Assembly: GCA_021413865.1 (NCBI GenBank)
Contig: JAIOPN010000014.1
Coordinates: 1 to 64,000 of the forward strand
Direction of reading: 5' to 3'
Length of the DNA stretch: 64,000 nt
Source: Planctomycetota bacterium
GTDB taxonomy: Bacteria; Planctomycetota; Phycisphaerae; Phycisphaerales; Phycisphaeraceae
Made by a program: the position numbers and the translations under genes. Below are positions 25,457-35,020 of the stretch, one piece after another (the stretch's first letter is position 1; every line of letters begins with the position of its first letter). Under the pieces are notes generated by a model that was not told the origin of the DNA, searched no databases, and saw only the letters and a program-made list of their open reading frames with translations.

Positions 25457-25561
25457 GTGGGGCAGGCGTCCCGCCTGTCGCCGGCTTTCCGAGGCCGGGT
25501 CTGGATTCAATAGAGAAGAGAAAAAGCAAAAACCAAGAGGCGGGCGGGACGCCCACCCCAC
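25457..25561. repeat. Palindromic intergenic repeat, family A (long form)
   Basis: Arms 25457-25477 and about 25538-25561 (core GGCAGGCGTCCCGCCTG) enclose a spacer with CCGGC..GCCGG and a TAGAGAAGAG stretch. The spacer is the reverse complement of that in the copy at 29612-29692, so the two copies are inverted relative to each other. It fills the gap between valS and recO. Confidence 0.88.
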
Positions 25562-25571
25562 CGGATTAGAA

Positions 25572-26336
25572 ATGCCGCGCTTCAAAGACGACGCGATCTG
25601 CATCCGGCACCTGGACTGGTCCGAGACCAGCCAGGTCGTCGTGTTGCTCACGCGCGGCCACGGCAAGGTGCGCGGGCTGGCCAAGGGCTCCAAGCGGATG
25701 AGCCCCGGCAGCGTGGCGCGCTACAGCGGCGGGGTCGAGCTGCTCACGCGCGGGCAGATCGTGGGCATCATCAAAACGGGGATGGAACTGGCGACGCTGA
25801 CGGAGTGGGATTTGCAGGAGCCCTACGCGCACCTCCGGAACGACCTGGCGGCGCAGCGGGCCGGGCTTTACGCGGCGGACCTCTGCAACGCGATGCTGGC
25901 TGACCAGGACGAGCACCCCGGGGCGTTCACGGCGATGGATGAGTTTCTTTCCGCACTCGCAGAGCCGGCGAAGCGCGAGCTGTCGCTGCTGGTGTTCCAG
26001 TGGCGGCTGCTGGCGGACGCGGGGTATCGCCCGGAAGTGGAACGTGACGTGGTGACGGCCAAGCCGCTGACCGATCGCGCGTCGTACACCTTCGACGCCC
26101 GCGCGGGCGGGTTGACGGCGACGGTCGAAGGCTCGACGGACGCGGACGACGGCAGCGCGTGGAAGGTGCGGCGCGAAACCGTGGCCGCGCTGCGGGCGGT
26201 GGGTGCGGGGGATGCGGGGGCGATGGGGCATATCACGGATGAATCGGCGCGGCGGGCGAACCGGCTGCTGTGTGTTTATTTGCGGGCGATTTTGGATCGG
26301 GCACTGCCGACGATGGGGCTGGTGTTGGGGGAGTGA
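25572..26336 (+). CDS. recO: DNA repair protein RecO
   Basis: A 254-residue RecO, which anneals single strands and loads RecA with RecF/RecR. The N-terminal OB fold has the family pattern DDAICIRHLDWSETSQVVVLLTRGHGKVRGLAKGSKR, and the helical C-terminal domain follows (LSLLVFQWRLLADAGYRPEVE). The four-cysteine zinc finger found in many RecO proteins is absent: the stretch after GYRPEVERDVVTAKPL has no Cys. It starts 118 bases after valS, across a palindromic repeat. Confidence 0.92.
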   Translation: MPRFKDDAICIRHLDWSETSQVVVLLTRGHGKVRGLAKGSKRMSPGSVARYSGGVELLTRGQIVGIIKTGMELATLTEWDLQEPYAHLRNDLAAQRAGLYAADLCNAMLADQDEHPGAFTAMDEFLSALAEPAKRELSLLVFQWRLLADAGYRPEVERDVVTAKPLTDRASYTFDARAGGLTATVEGSTDADDGSAWKVRRETVAALRAVGAGDAGAMGHITDESARRANRLLCVYLRAILDRALPTMGLVLGE

Positions 26337-26370
26337 GGCGGCACGGTAATGTCCTAGTTTGAAATATTCC

Positions 26371-26457
26371 GGGTGGCTGGGGCAGAGTCTTCGATGCCCC
26401 GGCTCTTCGTGAGTTCCCTCGCCGGGGCTGCGGAAGACCTTAGCCCCAGCCACCCAT
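26371..26457. repeat. Palindromic intergenic repeat, family C
   Basis: The second copy of the GGGTGGCTGGGGCAGAGTCT element. Here the flanks also pair: GTCCTAGTTTGA before it and TCAAATTAGGAC after it (11 of 12), so the whole inverted structure spans about 26350-26471. Confidence 0.85.
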
Positions 26458-26555
26458 GTCAAATTAGGACACCACCGGCGATGCCCGAGCCCGCCCCATT
26501 CGGGGCGGCGCGAAACGGGACGTGCTAATCTATGCGTCTGTCTTAGGAGCCAACC

Positions 26556-26984
26556 ATGAGCGCGACGGCATCGACGGCGGACCCCAATGTTTTGGGCGTG
26601 GTTCAGGAGGCGAAGGAAGGCATGATCGTGCTGGCGCTGCCGGGCACGGACTACAAGATGCACCTGGCGGTCGCCGGCGCGCTGCCCGCGGTGGGCGTGC
26701 GCGTGAGCGGGCGCATCACGGCCCGCGCCAAGCGCGTCGATGTGGTGACGACCGGCGGGCGGTTCATCGACCCGGTGCTCGGCCGGCCTAGGCGGCTGCA
26801 GGGGCGGATCACCGCCACCGACGCGGCGGCGAACACGATCACGGTTTTCTGCGGCGCGCCCTTTACGTGCGAGCTGACGATGGAGAAGAAGGCGGCCGAC
26901 TACCACGTGGGCGACCTCGTGGCGTTCGACGTGGAGCGTGGGGCGAAGCTCACGCTCCGGACCGGCGCGGCGGGGCACCATTGA
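26556..26984 (+). CDS. Hypothetical beta-rich protein, 142 aa
   Basis: A 142-residue soluble protein with two similar beta-rich halves: GVVQEAKEGMIVLALPGTDYKMHLAV...VGVRVSGRITA and RLQGRITATDAAANTITVFCGAPFTCELTM...VGDLVAFDV. This looks like a tandem of OB- or barrel-like folds. AGGAG lies upstream of the ATG. No family recognised; it lies between recO and a nucleotide-sugar gene without an obvious functional link. Confidence 0.65.
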   Translation: MSATASTADPNVLGVVQEAKEGMIVLALPGTDYKMHLAVAGALPAVGVRVSGRITARAKRVDVVTTGGRFIDPVLGRPRRLQGRITATDAAANTITVFCGAPFTCELTMEKKAADYHVGDLVAFDVERGAKLTLRTGAAGHH

Positions 26985-27101
26985 TTGCCCGGTTGGGGTG
27001 AAAGTCGGGGCGCGATTGTGCCGATTTTAGTCGGGTTGTTTTGCGCGCCGCGCGGCCGATAAAAGCCGTCATCTAACCGACCCCGGATAGGATTCCCCTT
27101 C

Positions 27102-28097
<996 letters not shown>

Positions 28098-28144
28098 GCC
28101 TCACGCGTCGCGTGCATCACCTCCGAACAATCGGCCCGTGAAAT

Positions 28145-28627
28145 ATGGAAGCATTCCGGATCATCCAGGTGGTGGTCACGCCGGTGGTGCTGATCTCGGC
28201 CAACGGGCTGATCTGCCTGGCGCTGTACAACCGGCTGGCGGCGGTGGTGACGCGGCTGCGGATATTCCACAAGGAGCGGTTCGACGTGAGCCGCCAGCTC
28301 TCGGCGATGCCGCTGGAGGAGCAGGCCGAGCACCACGCGCACCAGTTGCGGGTGCGGTCGGCGGTGCTGGAGGAGCAGGTGCGCGGCATCATGAGGCGGG
28401 CCGCGCTGCTGCGCAACGCGCTGATCTGCATGATGGCGGCCGTGGTGCTCCTGCTGGGGTGTTCGCTGACGCTGGGGATGGCGGACCTGGGGCCGGCGAT
28501 GCAGGACGTGGCGCTGGGGCTGTTCATCGCGGGCGTGCTGGTGATGATGGCCGGCCCGGTGCTGGCGATCATCGAGCTGATGGGCGCGCTGGACCCGGTG
28601 ACGGCGGAGGGCGAGGAGAGGGTCTGA
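28145..28627 (+). CDS. DUF2721 membrane protein
   Basis: A 160-residue inner-membrane protein with three helices (about 5-28, 88-106 and 117-143) and a long cytoplasmic loop (RLRIFHKERFDVSRQLSAMPLEEQAEHHAHQLRVRSAVLEEQVRGIMRRAALLRNAL). The ISANGLICLALYNRLAAVVTRLR start and RRAALLRNAL are family signatures. Function unknown. A REPIN begins 3 bases after the stop codon. Confidence 0.85.
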   Translation: MEAFRIIQVVVTPVVLISANGLICLALYNRLAAVVTRLRIFHKERFDVSRQLSAMPLEEQAEHHAHQLRVRSAVLEEQVRGIMRRAALLRNALICMMAAVVLLLGCSLTLGMADLGPAMQDVALGLFIAGVLVMMAGPVLAIIELMGALDPVTAEGEERV

Positions 28628-28630
28628 GCC

Positions 28631-28716
28631 CGGACGAGCCGCGACCGTGAGGGAGCGGTCTTCTCCGGAAATCACACCGTCGCGGAACCACTCCCTCACG
28701 GTCGTGGCTCGTCCGG
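28631..28716. repeat. REPIN-like element, family B (RAYT-linked)
   Basis: Inverted REP arms 28631-28664 and 28685-28716. The right arm carries GTCGTGGCTCGTCC, the same variant as in the right end of the valS insertion. It separates the DUF2721 and SDR genes. Confidence 0.9.
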
Positions 28717-28778
28717 ATTGCACCGCGATTCCCCGGGGTTTGCTATGCTACGCCTCCCATTTGCAAGGAGTCGGAGGC

Positions 28779-29597
28779 ATGGCCAGCGGCAACAAGATGT
28801 TTGACCTGACCGGGAAAGTCGCGCTCGTGACGGGCGGGGCGAGCGGTCTGGGTCTGGGGATCGCCAAGGCGTTCGTGCAGAACGGGGCGAAGGTGCTCGT
28901 GGGTTCACGCACGATCGACAAGGTCGAGGGGGCGGTGAAGGAACTGCAGGCCCTGGGCGGCGACGAGAGCGCCGGCGGCGTGGCGCTGGACGTGACCAAC
29001 GACGCCAGCGCCGAGCGCGCGGTGCGCAAGGCGATCGACCTCTACGGCCGGCTGGACATCCTGGTGAACTCCGCCGGCGTGATGCTCCGCAAGCCGACGT
29101 TCGAGCTTAAGGGCGAGGACTTCAACCGCGTGTACGACACGCACGTGACGGGGTCGCTCCGCTGTGCGCAGGCGGCGGGGCATATATTCCGCGAGCAGCA
29201 CTCGGGGTGCATCATCAACCTGGCGTCGATCTCGACGTTCGTGGACCTGATCGAGGTGGCGGCATACGCGGCGGCGAAGAACGCGATCCTGGGGCTGACG
29301 CGCAGCCTCGCCAACGAATGGGCCAAGCACGGCATCCGCACCAACGCGATCGCACCGGGGTTCATCCCGACGGACCTGAACCGGAAGATGATCGAGAACA
29401 CCGACCGCGGCCGGCGCATCCTGGAGCACACCCCGATGGGCCGGTTCGGCAAGGCGGAGGAGATCGCGGGCGGCGCGGTCTTCCTGGCGTCCCCGGCGGC
29501 GGGTTTCATTAATGGCCACACGCTGGTCATCGACGGCGGATATCTGGCGAGCGGCATCGGCGACTCCTTCGCGCCGTGGGCGACGCCGGAGAAGTGA
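28779..29597 (+). CDS. Short-chain dehydrogenase/reductase (gluconate 5-dehydrogenase-like)
   Basis: A 272-residue classical SDR: TGGASGLGLGIAKAF nucleotide loop, NSAGVM, catalytic Ser in INLASISTF and YxxxK as YAAAK, and the C-terminal NAIAPGFIPTDLN and GGAVFLASPAAGFINGHTLVIDGGYLASG. Similarity of layout to IdnO/KduD-type reductases suggests a keto-sugar acid substrate, by inference. Two AGGAG-like sites lie upstream of ATG 28779; the longer frame from 28647 merely reads through the REPIN. Confidence 0.9.
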   Translation: MASGNKMFDLTGKVALVTGGASGLGLGIAKAFVQNGAKVLVGSRTIDKVEGAVKELQALGGDESAGGVALDVTNDASAERAVRKAIDLYGRLDILVNSAGVMLRKPTFELKGEDFNRVYDTHVTGSLRCAQAAGHIFREQHSGCIINLASISTFVDLIEVAAYAAAKNAILGLTRSLANEWAKHGIRTNAIAPGFIPTDLNRKMIENTDRGRRILEHTPMGRFGKAEEIAGGAVFLASPAAGFINGHTLVIDGGYLASGIGDSFAPWATPEK

Positions 29598-29611
29598 TCT
29601 GGTTTTGCCCG

Positions 29612-29692
29612 GTGGGGTGGGCGTCCCGCCCGCCTCTTCCTCTTTAGAATCCGGCCTGGGAAGGCCGGCGGCAGGCGGGACGCCTGCCCCAC
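29612..29692. repeat. Palindromic intergenic repeat, family A (long form)
   Basis: Arms 29612-29634 (GGTGGGCGTCCCGCCC variant) and 29671-29692 (GGCAGGCGGGACGCCTGCC), with the spacer inverted relative to 25457-25561. It lies 14 bases before the nagA-like start codon. Confidence 0.85.
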
Positions 29693-29705
29693 CAGATATC
29701 TACCC

Positions 29706-30626
29706 ATGAACAACCTCATCGACATCCAGATCAACGGCTACGCGGGCATCGACTTCAACGGCGACCTGCTCAACGAGGCGCAGCTCAAGATCGTCGCGGA
29801 CAAGCTCGTCGCCGGCGGGGTGCGGGCGATCCTCGTCACGCTCATCACCGACGACGTGGAGAAGATCGAGGCGCGGCTGCGGAACTTCGTGAAGCTGATC
29901 GACGCGGTGCCGGCGTGGCGGAAGCTGATGCCGGCGTTCCACATCGAGGGGCCCTGCCTCTCACCGGTGGACGGCTACCGTGGGGCGCACCCGCTGGAGA
30001 AGATCGCGCCGGCGGACCCGTCGATCTTCAAGCGGCTGATGGACGCCGCGCCCGGGCGCGTGGCGATGGTCACGCTCGCCCCGGAGGTGGACCCGGGGAT
30101 GAAGACGCTGCGCTGGCTGGTGGAGAACGGCGTGGTCGTCGCGATCGGGCACACCAACGCGTCGATGGATCAACTGAAAGAGGCGGAGTCCGCCGGGGCG
30201 ACGCTCTTCACGCACCTGGGCAACGGCTGCGCCCACCTGGTGGACCGGCACGACAACGTGATCAACCGGGCGCTCTCGCTGGAGAAGCTGAAGTATTCGC
30301 TCATCCCCGACGGGCACCACCTGCCGTGGTTCCTGATCAGGAACTGGATCAAGATCGCGGGGATTGAGCGGCTGGTGTTCACGACGGACTGCATCAGCGC
30401 GGCGGACGCGCCGCCGGGGCGGTACCGGATCGGGCCGTGGGACGTGGAGGTCGGTGCGAACAAGCGGGTGCAGCCGCCGGGCAAGAACCATTTGGCCGGC
30501 AGCGCACTGACGATGCGCGAGGCGTACGAGAACGGCGTGAAGCACTTGGGGCTGACCGCGGCGCAGGCACAGGCTTTGTGCGCGGACCAGCCCGGGGCGT
30601 TGATCCGTCGGTGGCTCAAGGGCTGA
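29706..30626 (+). CDS. N-acetylglucosamine-6-phosphate deacetylase-like amidohydrolase, short form
   Basis: A 306-residue amidohydrolase resembling NagA. Metal-binding motifs: HIEGPCLS (about 79-86), GHTNAS (about 150), THLGNGCAHL (about 170-179), the substrate DGHHLP and catalytic TTDCISAADAP. NagA is normally about 380 residues; this protein starts directly at IDIQINGYAGIDFNGD and lacks the N-terminal beta-sandwich part and its HxH site. It may therefore be a NagA relative with another substrate. No nagB or PTS genes nearby. It converges, abutting, on the next gene. Confidence 0.78.
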   Translation: MNNLIDIQINGYAGIDFNGDLLNEAQLKIVADKLVAGGVRAILVTLITDDVEKIEARLRNFVKLIDAVPAWRKLMPAFHIEGPCLSPVDGYRGAHPLEKIAPADPSIFKRLMDAAPGRVAMVTLAPEVDPGMKTLRWLVENGVVVAIGHTNASMDQLKEAESAGATLFTHLGNGCAHLVDRHDNVINRALSLEKLKYSLIPDGHHLPWFLIRNWIKIAGIERLVFTTDCISAADAPPGRYRIGPWDVEVGANKRVQPPGKNHLAGSALTMREAYENGVKHLGLTAAQAQALCADQPGALIRRWLKG

Positions 30627-32705
30627 TCAGCGCCAGCGGGCCGGTTCTGTGGCGGGCGCGGTCGTGGGCGGCGCCGGGTTCGTCGCGGGCACGGGGGGTT
30701 GGGTAGGCAGTTCGACCGCGTCGATATTTATCTGTGCTTGTTTGGCCAGTTCACTACCGGGGCTCACTTCTATGGCTTTCTTCCACGCGACGATCGCCTC
30801 GCCGCGTTTGCCATGCTCGTTCAACACGGTACCGAGCCGCACATAGATCAACGCGTCGTTGGGTCGGAGCGAGGCGGCCTGTCGGAATAGCTTGGCCGCC
30901 TCGTCAAACTGCTGGAGCATGGAGTAAGCCACGGCTAGGTTGACCATGCCGTCCACATAATGCGGGGCTATCTCGATCGCACGACGGAACTGCACGATTG
31001 CTTCGTCCATGCGGTTGAGCTGCGCGTAAAGGAACCCCAGATTGTTGTACACCATGTAGTTGTCGGGGTCGGTCTCCAGTGCGTTCAGACAAACGGCAAT
31101 GGCGTCGATGGTCTGACCCAGGTTTGACAGGGCGATCACCTTGTTCAGATGGGCCTGTGAGCGGGTTTCCTTGAGCTTGATCGCCGCATCGGCCTCATTG
31201 AGGGCCTCGTAGTTCTTCCCCATCTGGCTGTAGACCAGCGAGAGGTGCGTATGGGGCGACGGGTTGCGGGGGTCTTTGTCACGGGCCTTGATGAACTCCG
31301 CCTCGGCGCGGCGCCACTGCTCCATCGACGCTTCCTGCTGGCCTTCGGCCGCGAGTTGATTGGCTCTGCCTTGATAGATGAAGCCCAAGTTCAGATAGGC
31401 AGCCATCGCCTGGCCGTTGCTATTGGCCGTGGCGCGCCAGAGGGTCTCGGCGTCGGTGTATGTCGCACTCTGCCAGAACGTCAGCACCCCCAGCACGATG
31501 ATCACGCCGACGGCGGCGGCGTACCCGATCATCACCAGGCAGCCCTGTACGCGGCGGAGCAGCGAGCCCAGACCTCCGGCGAAGAGGCAGATGATGCCCA
31601 GGCCGCCGATGTATAGGGACTGGTCCGACACGAATGAATATCTATCCGGGAAAACGGTCACGAACCCGAGCACGGGCAGCAGGGTGCCGCCGAAGAACAG
31701 CACGGCGGTGAGTGGTCCGCGTCCGAACCGCTTTCGGAGCAGGACCAGGCCCGCCAGCAGGAGTACCGCGGCCGCCAGCGGAATCCAGTGCCGCCAGTGG
31801 TGCGCATCCGGCGCCCAGCGCGGATACACGAAGCTAAGGTTCGCGGGCCAGACGAGGGTCCAGGCATAGAACCACAACGCCTGAGCCGCGGCCATGAACC
31901 GCTGGACAATCGTCAGGTACAGCGTGCCGCCGGCCGACGGGGTGGCGTGGTTCCTTTCCACCACCACAACCGCCGCCGCCAGGCAAAGCCCGACCAGCAG
32001 CATCGGCACCGCGGGGAGCACGTCGCGGCCCAGTCCCAGGCGCCCGTGCCGCCACCAGACGAAAAGGAGGATCGCCGCAGGCAACGTGGCGGTGACGACG
32101 TTACACAACATCGCCGCGACGAAAAAGGCAAAGGCCATGAAATAGAAGAAGATCGAACCGCCGGATTCCTCAGCAGGCGCTCCGTCGGGAGCGGAACCGG
32201 CGGCGGGGATTTTTTTGGTGATCGCTTGCGCCGGCGGGACCGCGGGGCTGAACCGCAGGTAGCACGCCAGCGCCAGCATGTAGAACGACCCGGAAAGCAC
32301 GTTGTTGAGCTCACTGATCCACGCGACGGACTCGACGCAGACCGGGTGCAGCGCGAAGACGCACGCCGCCAGCCAAGCGCCGGGGACCATCATCTGCGAG
32401 AGCACTACGCCGACCATTACGGCCACGAAAGCGTGCAGCACGACGTTGACGACGTGGTACCCCAGGGTCTTGTCGCCCCAGAGCTTGTGCTGCACCCAGA
32501 AGGCCGTCTCGGTCAGGGGGGTGTAGTTCTGATCGTCGCGGGGTTCCGTCCACAACCGCTTCAGGCCGTCGGCGCCCCGGTCGGCGGCGGTGGTGATGTG
32601 CGCATCGTCGTTCCAGAGCACCTCCCCCCACAGCGCGGGCCAGTAAGCGATCACAAGCACGCCGGAAAAGAGCAGCCACAGGAGCAGGATGTTGCGTAAT
32701 TTCAA
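30627..32705 (-). CDS. TMTC-like membrane protein with C-terminal TPR repeats
   Basis: A 692-residue protein. Residues 1-420 hold about ten membrane helices with the pattern of TMTC/PMT-like glycosyltransferase-fold proteins: LWNDDAHITT in the first loop (acidic pair as in GT-C enzymes), DQNYTPLTETAFWVQHKLWGDKTLGYHVVNVVLHA. Residues 430-650 are tandem TPRs (TEAEFIKARDKDPRNPSPHTHLSLVYSQMG, ALETDPDNYMVYNNLGFLYAQLNRMDEAI, and following), outside the membrane. The tail is Pro/Thr-rich. A role in O-mannosylation or another glycosyl transfer is an inference from fold. Confidence 0.82.
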   Translation of the reverse strand: MKLRNILLLWLLFSGVLVIAYWPALWGEVLWNDDAHITTAADRGADGLKRLWTEPRDDQNYTPLTETAFWVQHKLWGDKTLGYHVVNVVLHAFVAVMVGVVLSQMMVPGAWLAACVFALHPVCVESVAWISELNNVLSGSFYMLALACYLRFSPAVPPAQAITKKIPAAGSAPDGAPAEESGGSIFFYFMAFAFFVAAMLCNVVTATLPAAILLFVWWRHGRLGLGRDVLPAVPMLLVGLCLAAAVVVVERNHATPSAGGTLYLTIVQRFMAAAQALWFYAWTLVWPANLSFVYPRWAPDAHHWRHWIPLAAAVLLLAGLVLLRKRFGRGPLTAVLFFGGTLLPVLGFVTVFPDRYSFVSDQSLYIGGLGIICLFAGGLGSLLRRVQGCLVMIGYAAAVGVIIVLGVLTFWQSATYTDAETLWRATANSNGQAMAAYLNLGFIYQGRANQLAAEGQQEASMEQWRRAEAEFIKARDKDPRNPSPHTHLSLVYSQMGKNYEALNEADAAIKLKETRSQAHLNKVIALSNLGQTIDAIAVCLNALETDPDNYMVYNNLGFLYAQLNRMDEAIVQFRRAIEIAPHYVDGMVNLAVAYSMLQQFDEAAKLFRQAASLRPNDALIYVRLGTVLNEHGKRGEAIVAWKKAIEVSPGSELAKQAQINIDAVELPTQPPVPATNPAPPTTAPATEPARWR

Positions 32706-32850
32706 GTAGACCTCACGTGGGTCGATGTGCCGGGCGACATACCGGTTGATATTGGCCGAAAAAAGTCCGGCGCTGCGGGAACAGGGGCATCATAAGAGAA
32801 TCGGCGGCGGCGTGCCGGGGCATGGCGTGATCCGTGTCAGCCCATACTGT

Positions 32851-34806
32851 TCACAGGGCGGCCGCCGACGGATGCTCCTTCAACCAGGCCTCCAGCTCAT
32901 TCGCACGCCACTGCAGTACGCCCACGATCATGTACGCGTCCAGCGCCGGGTGCAGGAGCTTCTCGCTCTTCCAGACGTAGTCCAGCGCCTTGTCGAGCAT
33001 GGCGCGGAAGCCCGGGTCGGCACGCAGGTACGACCCCATCGCCGGCAAAAGAAGGTCCATCAGCTTCACGTGCGCATCAAGGTACCGCCACGACCACTTC
33101 ACCGCGCCGTGCGCCCGGCCCATGTTCCGCTTCACCAGCCCGCGCAGCTCCTCCACCCGCTCCGCCAGCCGCGGCAACTGCCGCAGCCCCTGCTCGATCC
33201 GCTTGCGGTCCGCGTCGGGGATGTACGTCGCCTCGAAGAACGGCAGCCAGAACTTCGACATCCCGTCCAGCGCCTCGGCCACCGCCCCGCCATCCTTCCC
33301 GAACGCGTCGGCGAAGGTCTCATCCACGATCTGCTGGAACGTCAGCTTCTTGTTCCAGAGCGTCCGCGCCATCACGTCCATCAGCAGGTTCGTCGGGAAG
33401 CTCATGCGCTGCACCTGGCAACTGTTCAGCCCGTGCAGACCGATCTTCGACAGGCCCTGGATGTCCTTGTGCAGCGTCCGCCCCATCGTGAACATGCTCG
33501 GGTCGTAGTAGCAGGCCCAGATCATGTGGTAGTCGAAGTCGAACCCGTCGCCCTTGTACTGTTCCTGCCAGTCGCGCAGGTATTTCAGGTTGACCGCGGC
33601 GCTCTTGGGCATCGCCAGCTTGTTACGGACGAAGGGCGTGGGCTTTTCATCCGTCGGGTCCGGGTCGGTGAACGAGCGCAGGTAGGTCCGCGTGATCGGG
33701 GCGAACATCAGCACGAAACGGTCGGGGTTCCTGATCGTCGTGCGTGTCGGCGCCCAGAGCGTATCGACGTAGATGAGGAACACGATGCGCGTCGCCAGCC
33801 CCGCGGCGGAGAGTTTTTCATCGAGCGAGTTAAGCATGTCCACGAAGTAGTCGCTGGGCCTGCCATCGAGGCTCTCGGGCCGCTCGTCGTGGTTGTTGGA
33901 GCCGTCGGCGAGCCAGAAGTGCAGCAGGTTCACGTCGGTGTGCTTGCCCGCGTAATCGACGATGGCGTCGGTGACCGCGTCGCGCACGGCGGGGTTGCCG
34001 TAGTTCAGGTTCGTGTTCACCGCCACGCCGCCCCAGAGCTCCTTCCTGCCGTTGACCTGGGCGAGCCACTCCACCTTGTCGGCGGGGACGATCGTGCTCT
34101 CCTCCTTGTCCCACCCCTGCTCGCCAGAGACCCCGATCGCCGCGCAGGTCCAGCCGTGGCCCATGCGCTCGAAGTTCATCCCGCGCAGGCGGAGCGACTC
34201 CTCGATCTTCTCGGCGGTCTTCGCCAGCATCGCCGGCGTCAGTTTTTCAGGCTTGAGGTAGGGCGAGCCTTTGTGGTCGTACCAGCGCTTGAAGAAAACC
34301 GAGCCGTAGTGGAACTGGATGAAGTAGCCGTTCATCGCGTGCTTGGCCTGCCAGTCGATCAGGTCCAGCACATGCTGCTCGGAGCACGCCCCCTCGATGC
34401 AGATCGTCCGGTACTTGTACGACGCCTTCTCATCGACATTAAGCCCGCGCACAATCGGCCCTCGCACCTTGGGCGTCACCACGCCGCGCACGCCCGGTCG
34501 GAGCCAGCGGAACCCCAGTTCATGCAGGTAGCGATAGACCGCGAACAGCACCGAGCGCGGGTTCGAGCCCGTGAGCACATAGCCGCCACCCGCCGGCTTG
34601 ATGCGGACCCAGTCGTTGTCGGCCGTCACGTCGCGTGGCCGGGCAACGCCGACGTCCTCGCAAACGCCCAGGCGGAACGTCGCCGCGGCGGCGTCGCGCG
34701 TGGCGGGCAGGGCCTTTCCCGTGGCCATGCGCAGGTGCCGTGACAACTCACGGGCAGCGAAACGGACGGTGGGGTCGTCGGAGGCGATATGGAGAGTGGT
34801 TTTCAT
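32851..34806 (-). CDS. DUF4838 domain protein (alpha-glucuronidase-like N-terminus)
   Basis: A 651-residue protein. Residues 1-100 form the small alpha/beta domain found at the start of alpha-glucuronidases and related hydrolases (LHIASDDPTVRFAARELSRHLRMATGK). The rest matches the DUF4838 layout, a TIM-barrel-like region (NVDEKASYKYRTICIEGACSEQHVLDLIDWQAKHAMNGYFIQFHYG, LLHFWLADGSNNHDERP) and a helical tail. No signal peptide. ATG 34806 is used rather than an upstream start because a TACAAT (34816-34821 on this strand) lies nine nt before it. The substrate is presumably a polysaccharide fragment. Confidence 0.78.
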   Translation of the reverse strand: MKTTLHIASDDPTVRFAARELSRHLRMATGKALPATRDAAAATFRLGVCEDVGVARPRDVTADNDWVRIKPAGGGYVLTGSNPRSVLFAVYRYLHELGFRWLRPGVRGVVTPKVRGPIVRGLNVDEKASYKYRTICIEGACSEQHVLDLIDWQAKHAMNGYFIQFHYGSVFFKRWYDHKGSPYLKPEKLTPAMLAKTAEKIEESLRLRGMNFERMGHGWTCAAIGVSGEQGWDKEESTIVPADKVEWLAQVNGRKELWGGVAVNTNLNYGNPAVRDAVTDAIVDYAGKHTDVNLLHFWLADGSNNHDERPESLDGRPSDYFVDMLNSLDEKLSAAGLATRIVFLIYVDTLWAPTRTTIRNPDRFVLMFAPITRTYLRSFTDPDPTDEKPTPFVRNKLAMPKSAAVNLKYLRDWQEQYKGDGFDFDYHMIWACYYDPSMFTMGRTLHKDIQGLSKIGLHGLNSCQVQRMSFPTNLLMDVMARTLWNKKLTFQQIVDETFADAFGKDGGAVAEALDGMSKFWLPFFEATYIPDADRKRIEQGLRQLPRLAERVEELRGLVKRNMGRAHGAVKWSWRYLDAHVKLMDLLLPAMGSYLRADPGFRAMLDKALDYVWKSEKLLHPALDAYMIVGVLQWRANELEAWLKEHPSAAAL

Positions 34807-34830
34807 GGCGGGGAGATTGTAATGGCATTT

Positions 34831-34971
34831 CCCTCTCCCCCCGGGAGAGGGTGGCGAGTCCGCGAGCCGGGTGAGGGGACCTCCGGCCGAAAAGGTCATA
34901 CGTGATCGCACGAGCCACGCGGCTGATGATCCCCTCACCCGTCGGCGAAGACGCCGACCCCCTCTCCCGGA
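34831..34971. repeat. Repeat family F, left part, interrupted by the IS1595-type element
   Basis: Matches 39914-40051 through the left hairpin CCCTCTCCCCCCGGGAGAGG, the middle GGTGAGGGGACCT, the inverted CCCCTCACCC and the right CCCTCTCCC. The copy is cut at 34971 and resumes at 37632-37650 after the transposon, with CTCCCGGA present on both sides. Confidence 0.85.
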
Positions 34972-35020
34972 GGGTAAGAATATACTTGACTAATCAGGCC
35001 CCGTGCCGTATAGTTCAGGC

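Noticed and set aside
23646-25556. Long minus-strand frames within valS (for example 23958-25556)
   Set aside because: Arg/His/Leu-rich shadow frames of the ValRS reading frame without any recognisable motif.
28647-28778. Longer N-terminus for the SDR starting at 28647
   Set aside because: The added 44 residues are a translation of the REPIN; a good ribosome-binding site and the family start support 28779.
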